DNA of 64,000 nucleotides. It comes from Acetivibrio mesophilus. Its GTDB lineage: Bacteria; Bacillota; Clostridia; Acetivibrionales; Acetivibrionaceae. The stretch lies in contig NZ_RLII01000005.1 in assembly GCF_004102745.1 (NCBI RefSeq), forward strand, positions 124,001-188,000. Reading direction: 5' to 3'. Position 1 is the stretch's first letter. Each line of letters starts with the position of its first letter. The translations under genes and the position numbers were made by a program. Positions 54,165 to 63,890 of this stretch are shown piece by piece. The notes under the pieces are model-generated. The model ran no database searches. It saw only the letters and a program-made list of their open reading frames with translations, and was not told the origin of the DNA.

Positions 54165-55003
54165 TATCCTTTACCCCCCAATCTGCAATTATGCTTTTCA
54201 GTAGCCAGGGTTTCTTCTTTTTTATACATCGCTTGTCTTCTCATTGCTTCATCAAAATCCACAAGATGTCCGTCGAAATCAGGTCCGTCCACGCATGCAA
54301 ACTTAGTTTCACCGCCCACAGTTACTCTGCAGCCTCCGCACATACCGGTGCCATCAATCATAACAGGGTTCATGCTTACAATAGTTTTTATACCGTAGGA
54401 CTTTGTAAGGTTGCTAACAACCTTCATCATTATCAATGGACCGATAGCAATAACCAGATCGTATTTGTTTCCTTCTTCAATAAGGCTCTTTAATACATCG
54501 CTTACAAACCCTTTGTTGCCATTGGAACCATCGTCGGTAGTTATAAAAAGCCTGTCACTTACGGCCTTCATTTCATCCTCAAGAATTATCAGGTCCTTGT
54601 TTCTGAAACCCGCTATGGAATCGACCTCTACACCCATAGAGTGTAATTTTTTGGCCTGAGGATATGCTATTGCAGTTCCGAGACCACCGCCTATAACGGC
54701 AGCTTTTTTTATATTTTCAAAGTGGGATGCTGTCCCTAAAGGGCCAACAAAGTCCAATAATTCATCGCCTTCTTCAAGAGATCCCAATATTTTAGTAGTC
54801 TTTCCCACTTCTTGAAATATTATCGTTACCGTACCTTTAATGCGGTCAAAATCAGCTATTGTAAGAGGGATTCTTTCACCGTTTTCATCCACCCTCAGAA
54901 TTATAAACTGTCCGGGCTCTGCTTTTTTTGCTATATGTGGAGCTGATATCTCCATTAACTTAACCTGCGGGTTAAGAATCTTTTTCTTTACTATTTTAAA
55001 CAT
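54164..55003 (-). CDS. nfnA: NfnA, FAD/[2Fe-2S] subunit of NADH-dependent ferredoxin:NADP+ oxidoreductase
   Basis: 279 aa, of the sulfide/dihydroorotate dehydrogenase electron-transfer (PyrK-like) family. FAD site EPGQFIILRV and GERIPLTIADFD, NAD site VIGGGLGTAIAYP, and C-terminal [2Fe-2S] ligands in GTGMCGGCRVTVGGETKFACVDGPDFDG (Cys at CGGC and FACVDG). Paired with nfnB on one transcript. GGGAGG precedes the ATG. The pair sits beside the NADP-type glutamate dehydrogenase gene, which may use NADPH it supplies (inference). Confidence 0.88.
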   Translation of the reverse strand: MFKIVKKKILNPQVKLMEISAPHIAKKAEPGQFIILRVDENGERIPLTIADFDRIKGTVTIIFQEVGKTTKILGSLEEGDELLDFVGPLGTASHFENIKKAAVIGGGLGTAIAYPQAKKLHSMGVEVDSIAGFRNKDLIILEDEMKAVSDRLFITTDDGSNGNKGFVSDVLKSLIEEGNKYDLVIAIGPLIMMKVVSNLTKSYGIKTIVSMNPVMIDGTGMCGGCRVTVGGETKFACVDGPDFDGHLVDFDEAMRRQAMYKKEETLATEKHNCRLGGKG

Positions 55004-55379
55004 GCTTAGCCTCCCTTTCTCAATCTTGAGCTTACTCTAATTTTAACTATTGAGGCCCTCTAAGTCAATCGCAATATATAGGAAGTATTTTATTTTGTGG
55101 TATTATCTTGCAAATGTAATAAGCACAACAGAAGAGATGTCGTAAATAAATAAAAATGAAAGTTACTTAGATGATTTCCTGCATAAATTTATAACTACAA
55201 CACAAGTGAAAAATTCCTCAATCTGTCTAATTCGGGCTAAATCCATACTTCGGACAAAAGATGAGAAATAGAAGTTGCGTTAAAATTCGAAATTATTTAT
55301 TTCGACTCTTGCAATGTTAATATATTTTTGTTATAATTCAAAATGTCATTTCGTTAGTTCCTCAAACATTTATTTTGAG
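55004..55379. other. intergenic region between divergent nfnA and gdhA
   Basis: This AT-rich stretch contains no gene I can support. A 67-codon open frame at 55314-55517 overlaps the gdhA promoter region and lacks a ribosome site, so I do not call it. Promoters for both flanking genes must lie here, but the boxes are not clear. Confidence 0.5.
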
Positions 55380-55405
55380 GGTATACAATGGCGTATACCG
55401 TATAC
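55380..55405. promoter_or_regulatory. palindromic operator-like site upstream of gdhA
   Basis: GGTATAC-N6-GTATACC (55380-55399) is a perfect inverted repeat, and a third GTATAC follows at 55400-55405. It lies about 115 bp upstream of gdhA in the divergent nfnA-gdhA control region. The regulator is unknown. Confidence 0.5.
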
Positions 55406-55488
55406 AGTACAAAGGTGTATATTGGTTTTAGTGTTGTTTTTTGCAGGAGTAATTTGCTTATGCATGCAAATAACTCTATTTATAATAA

Positions 55489-56853
<1,365 letters not shown>

Positions 56854-56885
56854 AATATAACGCATAAAATAAAATTAAAGATACG

Positions 56886-56918
56886 GGGGTCAGAGGCCAT
56901 TTCTCTGGCTCCTTTTTT
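56886..56918 (+). terminator. terminator of gdhA
   Basis: GGGGTCAGAG (56886-56895) pairs with CTCTGGCTCC (56903-56912, two G-T pairs), followed by six Ts. Confidence 0.85.
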
Positions 56919-56956
56919 ATTCAACATATTTTTTATGTTTGCTATTAATTTTTGTT

Positions 56957-56984
56957 TTGCATTACATGCTGAATTTGATATAAT
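56957..56984 (+). promoter_or_regulatory. promoter of guaA
   Basis: TTGCAT (56957-56962) and a perfect TATAAT (56979-56984) are separated by 16 bp, 36 bp before the guaA start. Confidence 0.55.
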
Positions 56985-57019
56985 AAGACATCATAGTTTT
57001 ATATGAAGGAGAGGTTAGC

Positions 57020-58555
57020 TTGAATAACGAATTAATTCTCGTTCTCGACTTTGGAGGACAGTATAATCAGCTTATTGCAAGAAGAGTAAGAGAGGCAAAT
57101 GTTTATTGTGAGGTTCTTCCCTACAACTCTTCTATTGATAAGATAAAGTCAATGAATCCGAAGGGTATTATTTTTACAGGAGGCCCTGCAACGGTATTAG
57201 ACCCTAAAGCTCCAATTTGCGACAGGGAAGTCTTTGAGCTGGGGATTCCGATTCTGGGAATCTGCTACGGTATGCAGCTGATGAGCTATATGCTTGGAGG
57301 AACTGTAGAAAAAGCAGAACAGCGTGAATACGGAAAGGTAAATATCAAATTTGATAACAACAGCAAACTATTTGAGGGAATTGAAAATGATTCGACATGC
57401 TGGATGAGTCACACGTATTATGTCAATAGTCTTCCTGAGGGCTTCGTAAAATGTGCGGATACTTCCAATTGTCCTATGGGAGCAATCGAAAACACCGAAA
57501 AGAAGCTGTATGGTGTTCAGTTCCATCCGGAAGTAGTTCACACACCAAAAGGAAGAGATATATTAAATAACTTCCTTTTCAAAATCTGCGGCTGCTCTGG
57601 AGATTGGAAGATGGCTTCCTTTATAGAAAATTCCGTTAGGGGCATAAGAGAAAAGATAGGAGATAAAAAGGTTTTGTGCGCTCTCTCCGGAGGTGTTGAT
57701 TCTTCGGTGGCGGCTGTGTTGATTCATAAGGCTGTAGGAAAGCAGCTGACATGTATTTTCGTTGATCATGGCCTTCTTAGAAAGTACGAAGGGGACCAGG
57801 TTGAAGAAGTATTCAAGAATCAGTTTGATATTAATTTGATAAGGGTTAATGCAGAGGACAGGTTCTTAGAAAAGCTCAAGGGAGTGACCGATCCCGAGAG
57901 AAAGAGGAAGATAATTGGGGAAGAATTTATCCGGGTGTTTGAAGAGGAAGCAAAGAAAATAGGAACAGTTGACTTTTTGGTACAGGGAACCATCTATCCG
58001 GATGTAATTGAAAGCGGAATCGGTGATGCTGCTGTTATAAAAAGCCATCACAATGTAGGTGGTCTTCCTGATTATGTGGATTTTAAAGAGATAATTGAGC
58101 CTCTCAGAAGTCTTTTTAAGGACGAGGTTAGGAAAGTTGGGATGGAGCTGGGAATACCTGAAGATATTGTCATGAGACAGCCGTTCCCAGGACCTGGACT
58201 GGCTATTAGGGTTATTGGTGAAGTCACAAAAGATAAATTGGATATACTTAGGGATTCTGATCACGTCTTTAGAGAAGAAATAAAAAATGCAGGACTGGAC
58301 AAGGAAATTAACCAGTACTTCACAGTGCTCACGGGAATGAGGAGTGTCGGAGTCATGGGCGATGAAAGGACTTATGACTATACCCTTGCACTAAGGGCTG
58401 TAACTACTACCGACTTTATGACTGCCGATTGGGCAAGGATTCCTTATGATCTCCTTGAAAAAATATCCAATAGGATTGTGAATGAAGTCAAGCATATTAA
58501 CAGAGTGGTGTATGATATAACAAGCAAGCCACCTGCAACGATTGAGTGGGAATAG
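57020..58555 (+). CDS. guaA: GMP synthase (glutamine-hydrolysing)
   Basis: 511 aa, converting XMP to GMP with glutamine and ATP. The class I amidotransferase domain has GICYGMQLM with the catalytic Cys and [10 protein letters not shown] with the His (about 1-190). The ATP-pyrophosphatase domain has the P-loop [11 protein letters not shown] near 223. The C-terminal dimerisation domain ends in the highly conserved [10 protein letters not shown]. The start is a TTG with AAGGAGAGG upstream. The conserved 3' end of the gene is followed within about 10-180 nt by the end of a Tn7-like transposon, so guaA is the probable attachment gene for that element. Confidence 0.96.
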   Translation: MNNELILVLDFGGQYNQLIARRVREANVYCEVLPYNSSIDKIKSMNPKGIIFTGGPATVLDPKAPICDREVFELGIPILGICYGMQLMSYMLGGTVEKAEQREYGKVNIKFDNNSKLFEGIENDSTCWMSHTYYVNSLPEGFVKCADTSNCPMGAIENTEKKLYGVQFHPEVVHTPKGRDILNNFLFKICGCSGDWKMASFIENSVRGIREKIGDKKVLCALSGGVDSSVAAVLIHKAVGKQLTCIFVDHGLLRKYEGDQVEEVFKNQFDINLIRVNAEDRFLEKLKGVTDPERKRKIIGEEFIRVFEEEAKKIGTVDFLVQGTIYPDVIESGIGDAAVIKSHHNVGGLPDYVDFKEIIEPLRSLFKDEVRKVGMELGIPEDIVMRQPFPGPGLAIRVIGEVTKDKLDILRDSDHVFREEIKNAGLDKEINQYFTVLTGMRSVGVMGDERTYDYTLALRAVTTTDFMTADWARIPYDLLEKISNRIVNEVKHINRVVYDITSKPPATIEWE

Positions 58556-58608
58556 TTAATAATGTCCAAGGGCAACCCACCTTTCCCTGAAAAGGGCAAA
58601 ATGGGCTT

Positions 58609-59018
58609 CCCCCAAAAACAAAAGAAATAAATGAAGATTAGACCTTGAGATAAGTCATTTAGACTTGTTTCAGGGTCTTTTTTGTTTATCTGTATGGAGT
58701 ATCAAACCCTTGATATTACAGCCGTTACAGCATTTTTGTGAGTGACCTGCCACCCGCCTTCCCCAAAATGTAGAGAGACTCTTGATTTTGGGAGCCTGTT
58801 TTTGGGAGGGAAAGCGAGTTTGCCTTTTTTGATGGAAAAGAGGGAATGAGGGATTGGAGGGGGACATAGAGGTTTTAGGAAAATGTGTTTTTGGGATAAG
58901 GAAAATCGTCGGGGGAATTCAGTAAAATCAATGGATTCGGCGATTTAATAAATTCCCAAAAACCGAATTGTTTTTGAGGGAAACCCTGTTTTTGGGGAAT
59001 TTCTTAATGTTTTTGGGA
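58609..59018. repeat. putative TnsB-binding repeats at the transposon end
   Basis: Copies of TGTTTTTGGGA or close variants lie at 58797-58807, 58886-58896, 58969-58980 (TGTTTTTGAGGG), 58987-58998 and 59008-59018. A shorter GATTTTGGGAG is at 58784. Inverted copies are at 58609-58620, 58759-58768 and 58953-58964. The last three direct copies are 18-21 bp apart, like the tandem TnsB sites in the Tn7 right end. They sit just before the tnsA start, so TnsB may also control the operon. Confidence 0.7.
58640..58684 (+). terminator. terminator downstream of guaA
   Basis: AGACCTTGA (58640-58648) pairs with TCAGGGTCT (58670-58678, one G-T pair) with an inner AAGTC/GACTT stem, followed by a T run. Whether it is the native guaA terminator or part of the transposon end decides where the element begins. 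Confidence 0.85.
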
Positions 59019-59071
59019 AAACACTTATCGAACTTGTCTGTATATGCTGAACAAATTTCAGGAGGAAGTAT

Positions 59072-59419
59072 ATGAGGAGAAAAAACTACAAGGGTAGATG
59101 TGAAAAAAGGATGATTGAAAAATGTACGGATGTGTGTCGAACTTATGATGCTATACAGTATGCATATGCCGAGATCCTTTCCGCTTGCCCAGACATTGTA
59201 GAATTCAAATGCAATGTGCCGCTTGACGGACTGGAGGAAGGTGAATACACTACAGATTTTGTATGCACCAAACAGGATGGGGATCTGATGGTGAGGGAAT
59301 GTGTATTCCGAAGACTCCTTACAAAGCCGATGACTATACGATTATTGGAAGCATCCAGACAGTATTGGCTGCGTCATGGAGTTTCAGATTGGGGGTTGGC
59401 TATCGATGAAGAAAAATGA
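59072..59419 (+). CDS. tnsA: TnsA-like transposon endonuclease subunit (short, atypical)
   Basis: A 115-aa protein corresponding to the TnsA nuclease domain only; the C-terminal TnsC-contact domain of Tn7 TnsA (273 aa) is absent. Alignable parts are YAYAEILSACPDIVEF (a Glu at the first catalytic position), TTDFVCTKQDGDLMVREC (an Asp at the second) and LTKPMTIRLLEASRQYWLRHG. Where TnsA usually has Glu-Val-Lys, this reads Glu-Cys-Val, so the catalytic Lys is missing. TnsA normally cuts the 5' ends to allow cut-and-paste movement. AGGAGG precedes the ATG. It overlaps tnsB by 14 nt. Confidence 0.78.
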   Translation: MRRKNYKGRCEKRMIEKCTDVCRTYDAIQYAYAEILSACPDIVEFKCNVPLDGLEEGEYTTDFVCTKQDGDLMVRECVFRRLLTKPMTIRLLEASRQYWLRHGVSDWGLAIDEEK

Positions 59420-61226
59420 TTTGCTTAAGAATGATGAATCAATTATAAGGGTATTAGCCATTGAGGATGACAGACTGCTTTTTATCGATTGTATCAAGCT
59501 TACGATGCCGAAATGGGGAAAAATTGCTTCCATAGTAGATTATACACCATGTGAAGAGCAGGCATTGTCAAAAGGTTTTAAGGAGGATATTGATGATTTG
59601 AATTCAGACGCAAGGAAATCAGCTTATCAGCATTATACCATGATTTCAGGGATACTGCCTTATGTGTCAGATAATACCATGAGATGCAGAGCCATTGATA
59701 AGGCGGCGGAAGAATATCATGTCAGTAAAAAAACAATACGGAAATACTTGTGCCGATATCTGGCATATCAGAATATCACCGCTTTAGCTCCAAAGACAAA
59801 TGATGATAAGCGTGTTTTATCGCAAGATGAAAAAAATATGCGTTGGGCTTTAAATAAATTCTTCTACAACAAAAACAGGAACAGTTTACATACAGCTTAT
59901 ACACTTATGCTAAAAGAAAAATACTGCGATGGAGAAGGCAAATTATCATCGGCATATCCTTCATTTTATCAGTTTAGGTATTTTTACCGTAAGACAAAAA
60001 ATATGCAGACATATTACATATCCAGAGAAGGATTGAAAGCATACCAGCGAAATAAAAGACCATGTACCAGCGAGGGAGTAAGAACTTTTGCCATAGCTCC
60101 AGGTGTAGGGATGTTGGATGCAACGGTTTGCGACATCTATCTTGTCAATGAAATCGGCGATTTGGTTGGAAGACCGATTTTGACTGCCTGTATTGATGCT
60201 TATAGTGGTTTGTGCTGCGGATATTCTCTTTCGTGGGAAGGTGGCGTGTACAGTCTTCGTAATCTAATGGTTAATATCATTGCAGATAAGGTGGAGCATT
60301 GCAGTAGGTTTGGAATCCATATCAATGAAAGCGATTGGCCAGCAAAAGAGATACCAGGAAAGCTGATATCGGACAAGGGTGCGGAGTATACATCGGATAC
60401 CTTTGCACAGCTTGCAGAGTTAGGTGTTATGATTACAAATTTACCCGCATATAGACCAGAACTAAAAGGTCCAGTGGAAAAATTCTTTGATTTAGTGCAA
60501 GACAGCTATAAACCATTCTTGAAAGGCAGGGGTGTCATAGAGCCAGATTACTTGGAGAGAGGAGCACATGATTACAGGAAGGATGCCTGCCTGACAATAA
60601 AAGAGTTTGAGAAAATAATACTACATTGTATCCTCTTCCATAATTCCAAGAGAGTATTTGGTGAGTTTCCATACACAGAGGCAATGATAGAAGCAGGCAT
60701 TAAGCCCAACGCAAACAGCATCTGGGAATGGGGAAAGAATCAGCCTGGAGTAAACCTTATATCAGTCTCCACGGAGCAGCTTGTACTAACCTTACTGCCG
60801 AGAACTATAGGGAAGTTTACTAGATTTGGTCTAAAAGCAAATAAGATGAGGTATCACCATCCCAATTATGTAGAAAAGTATTTGCAGGGGAAAGAGGCAG
60901 TTGTTGCTTATAACCCAGAGGATGTCAGTAATGTGTGGATTCTGGAGAATGGCACATACATCCGATTTGAACTGATTGATTCTAGATTTAGAGATAAACC
61001 GTTGGATGTTGTTATGGGTATAAAAAAGAAGCAGAGACTGATAGTGGGAATTGCTAATAAAGATAGGGTTCAGGCAGAAATGGAACTGGCAACCCATATT
61101 GAGGTGATTTCCAGAAATATAACAAAGAACAATAAGGTAAATATCAAGAGTATCCGTGAGACCAGAAGAAAGGAACTGGATAAACTGCATCTTGATCATG
61201 TGAAGGAGGCTGGTATTGATGAATGA
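59406..61226 (+). CDS. tnsB: TnsB transposase (DDE family)
   Basis: A 606-aa retroviral-type integrase/transposase that cuts and joins the 3' ends. Two N-terminal helix-turn-helix-like DNA-binding segments (about 60-120: VSKKTIRKYLCRYLAY) precede the rve core. The DDE triad lies in GMLDATVCDIY, ISDKGAEYTSD and KGPVEKFFD. A Mu-like beta-barrel (about 450-530) and a charged C-terminal tail that would contact TnsC follow. I start at ATG 59406, with GGGGGTT 7 nt upstream; a longer frame begins at 59376. It overlaps tnsA by 14 nt and tnsC by 8 nt. Confidence 0.93.
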   Translation: MKKNDLLKNDESIIRVLAIEDDRLLFIDCIKLTMPKWGKIASIVDYTPCEEQALSKGFKEDIDDLNSDARKSAYQHYTMISGILPYVSDNTMRCRAIDKAAEEYHVSKKTIRKYLCRYLAYQNITALAPKTNDDKRVLSQDEKNMRWALNKFFYNKNRNSLHTAYTLMLKEKYCDGEGKLSSAYPSFYQFRYFYRKTKNMQTYYISREGLKAYQRNKRPCTSEGVRTFAIAPGVGMLDATVCDIYLVNEIGDLVGRPILTACIDAYSGLCCGYSLSWEGGVYSLRNLMVNIIADKVEHCSRFGIHINESDWPAKEIPGKLISDKGAEYTSDTFAQLAELGVMITNLPAYRPELKGPVEKFFDLVQDSYKPFLKGRGVIEPDYLERGAHDYRKDACLTIKEFEKIILHCILFHNSKRVFGEFPYTEAMIEAGIKPNANSIWEWGKNQPGVNLISVSTEQLVLTLLPRTIGKFTRFGLKANKMRYHHPNYVEKYLQGKEAVVAYNPEDVSNVWILENGTYIRFELIDSRFRDKPLDVVMGIKKKQRLIVGIANKDRVQAEMELATHIEVISRNITKNNKVNIKSIRETRRKELDKLHLDHVKEAGIDE

Positions 61227-62469
61227 TATCAGTAATCTGATTTATGAACTTCCAAAGATGAAGGCAGGAGAAGAGCTGAAATCCGCTTTGGAGTATATCC
61301 CGCATTATGACGAAAATATTAGAATGGAAAATGACGCCATGAGATTGATGGAGTTGAATGAGCTATATAATATCTATTTGCCTTCGGAAATGTCATTGGA
61401 GATATATAGTAAGTTATATCTAGCAATGTTGCGATCTCTGCAGAAAAAAGGGACAAAGCTGGCAATACAGCAAAAGAATGAAAATTTTAAAGCTATCCAA
61501 CAGAGTAACTATAGTGGTATCATTGGCGGGTCTGACAGCTTTACTATCATTGGTGCATCTGGTATCGGTAAAAGCTCTGCCATATCCAGAGCGATATCAC
61601 TTATCACGGAGAATCGTATTATTGAAGTACAAAATCCTTACGTAAAAATAATTCCGTGCTTAATCTCTCAATGCCCGTTTGATTGTTCAGCAAAGGGGCT
61701 ATTGCTGGAAATATTACGCAAAGTAGATGAGTTGATAGGCAGTAAATACTACGAAAATGCTCTGCGAGCAAGGGCAACTACAGATATGTTGATTGGAAAT
61801 GTGTCACAGGTGTCTTTGAACCATATTGGATTATTGGTAGTGGATGAAATACAGAACATCTGTAATAACAAAAGTGGAAATAGTCTGGTGGCGGTGCTGA
61901 CCCAGCTTATTAATAATTCTGGCATCAGTATCTGCATGGTCGGGACGCCAGAGAGTTCTTCATTCTTTGAACAGGCTATGCAGCTCGCAAGAAGGTCATT
62001 GGGGCTGCATTACAGCAACATGCCTTATGATAACTATTTCAAAGAGTTCTGTAAGACTGTATTCAGATTCCAATATGTAAAGCAACGGACAGAACTTACA
62101 GATGCTGTTATAGAATGGCTGTATGAACACAGCAACGGTATCATTTCCATAGTGATTTCCTTGGTCCATGATGCACAGGAAATAGCAATCCTGAACAAAA
62201 AAGAAATACTCAATATAGATACCTTAAATGAAGCATATAAAAAACGGCTTAATATGCTCCATGACTACTTGAATCCGTCTATTGTTATCAATCGACAGAC
62301 CTCCAGACACAAGAAACATAAGTGTCTTGTAGAACCTTGCAAGATTGGTATTTTGGAGGCAGATGATAAGAATAGCATTGTTGAATTGGCCAAAATAGCC
62401 AAGCGTCAAGAACTGGATTTCCTGGAATTATTGAAAGAAAGGTTTTCGGTGACGGAGGTGAATGTATGA
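61219..62469 (+). CDS. tnsC: TnsC, AAA+ ATPase target-selection regulator
   Basis: A 416-aa AAA+ protein. Walker A is GASGIGKSSAIS near residue 113, Walker B is LLVVDEIQNI near 204, and an Arg-finger region follows. TnsC polymerises on target DNA marked by TniQ/TnsD and activates TnsAB. I use ATG 61219 with AAGGAGG 9 nt upstream; a TTG at 61216 is also in frame. It overlaps tnsB by 8 nt and its stop overlaps the tniQ start as ATGA, so all four proteins are translationally coupled. Confidence 0.93.
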   Translation: MNDISNLIYELPKMKAGEELKSALEYIPHYDENIRMENDAMRLMELNELYNIYLPSEMSLEIYSKLYLAMLRSLQKKGTKLAIQQKNENFKAIQQSNYSGIIGGSDSFTIIGASGIGKSSAISRAISLITENRIIEVQNPYVKIIPCLISQCPFDCSAKGLLLEILRKVDELIGSKYYENALRARATTDMLIGNVSQVSLNHIGLLVVDEIQNICNNKSGNSLVAVLTQLINNSGISICMVGTPESSSFFEQAMQLARRSLGLHYSNMPYDNYFKEFCKTVFRFQYVKQRTELTDAVIEWLYEHSNGIISIVISLVHDAQEIAILNKKEILNIDTLNEAYKKRLNMLHDYLNPSIVINRQTSRHKKHKCLVEPCKIGILEADDKNSIVELAKIAKRQELDFLELLKERFSVTEVNV

Positions 62470-63890
62470 TTACATATTTTCCTGATATATATCCAGATGA
62501 ACTGGTGTACAGTCTGTTATCAAGGTTTTATATGCAATCGGGATACCTATCATACACATATGCCGCAGAGGATATTTATGCCTACAAACAGGTAAGGCCA
62601 GACCATGAATTTATCAATGTACTCCGTCCAGAAATACGTGAGATAATTGTCAAAACGATTCCAATGGAAAAGCTGGTGGAAAAACATACAATGTATCCAT
62701 ACTACGCAAGATTTATGAGAAAACCTCGTAGGATGAAAGCCTTTGAGGCACTCGTGTCATTGAACGGGAATTACAGAAATCTATTGGTTATTCCAAATAA
62801 AAAGGAGGGGGCAGATAGATACCTCCGGTACTGCCCTTTATGTGCAAAAGAAGATAGGGAGCAATATGGAGAGACATTTTGGCACCGGGGTCATCAGATG
62901 GTAGGCGTAAATGTTTGTCCCATACATGAATGCTATCTGGTAAATAGCAACATATTGATCAGCGGAAAAGCTACACCTAATCTTACTGCGGCAGAAAAGG
63001 TGGTACCAGAAGAGGAAGAAATATCAAGGTGTAATAATTTGCTGGAGATAAAGCTGGCGGAATATACACTGGCAATATTCCAAGCCCCTATAGATATAGA
63101 TAGCAATGTATCAGTGGGACGATTCCTGCATTCAAAACTGAAAGGGACAAAATACATATCAGATTCTGGCTTATTTCGGAATTTAACACTCTTTTATGAG
63201 GATTATCTGAATTTCTATGATGAAATAAAAGGAAAAGCTAAACTGGAACTTTTTCAGATCCAAAAGATTTTTAATGATTATCGCTTTAATTTTAATGAAA
63301 TATGTGAGCTGGCAATGTTTTTAAATATACCGATACATGAGATGGTTAATATGTCATTACCAGAAGAAACACAGCATATGGATATGATCTATAGGCGTGT
63401 GGCAAAGGAGTTGGATGCAGATTTTGATATAGTAAAAACTATCGGTGATGCGGTATTAAAAGCCTATCAGTCGAATCATAGGGTACAGCATAAATGCGGA
63501 GCAAAAGGCTATTTGTGGAGTAAGCTGGATGCAGAACTGCTACCAAAGGTAAAAGAAATGATTAAAGAGCTATATGGTAATGGAACAGATCGCCCGCATA
63601 AAATAACGTCGTCGCTTATTAATAGAAAGCTGGGGCTACCAGACAAGCAGATTGAGAAATTGCCGCTATGCAAAGAGGAAATCCTAAAGTATGAGGAAAG
63701 CCAGCAACATTATTGGGCAAGGGAAGTCGTATGGGCTACCAATAAGATTTTGAAGGAGGGAAAGCCTTTTAGTTGGAAACAGGTCCGCAATCTTACCAAT
63801 ATGAGGCGTGTTAATTTTGAAGCCTGTCTGCCTTATATTGATGAAATGGTAGAGGAAGAAATGGCAGAAAGGATTAAACACTTATTGTAA
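62466..63890 (+). CDS. tniQ: TniQ/TnsD target-site selector
   Basis: 474 aa, close to the 508 aa of Tn7 TnsD and longer than minimal TniQ proteins of CRISPR-guided elements. The TniQ N-terminal domain has a zinc motif with CPLC followed by WHRGHQMVGVNVCPIHECYL (Cys and His ligands). The long C-terminal part, with repeated helical segments ending near VNFEACLPYIDE, would read a specific DNA sequence, by analogy with TnsD binding the end of glmS. With the element placed at guaA, its site is likely in the conserved 3' end of guaA (inference). The end of the gene is in the window; the following 110 nt show nothing further. Confidence 0.9.
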   Translation: MITYFPDIYPDELVYSLLSRFYMQSGYLSYTYAAEDIYAYKQVRPDHEFINVLRPEIREIIVKTIPMEKLVEKHTMYPYYARFMRKPRRMKAFEALVSLNGNYRNLLVIPNKKEGADRYLRYCPLCAKEDREQYGETFWHRGHQMVGVNVCPIHECYLVNSNILISGKATPNLTAAEKVVPEEEEISRCNNLLEIKLAEYTLAIFQAPIDIDSNVSVGRFLHSKLKGTKYISDSGLFRNLTLFYEDYLNFYDEIKGKAKLELFQIQKIFNDYRFNFNEICELAMFLNIPIHEMVNMSLPEETQHMDMIYRRVAKELDADFDIVKTIGDAVLKAYQSNHRVQHKCGAKGYLWSKLDAELLPKVKEMIKELYGNGTDRPHKITSSLINRKLGLPDKQIEKLPLCKEEILKYEESQQHYWAREVVWATNKILKEGKPFSWKQVRNLTNMRRVNFEACLPYIDEMVEEEMAERIKHLL

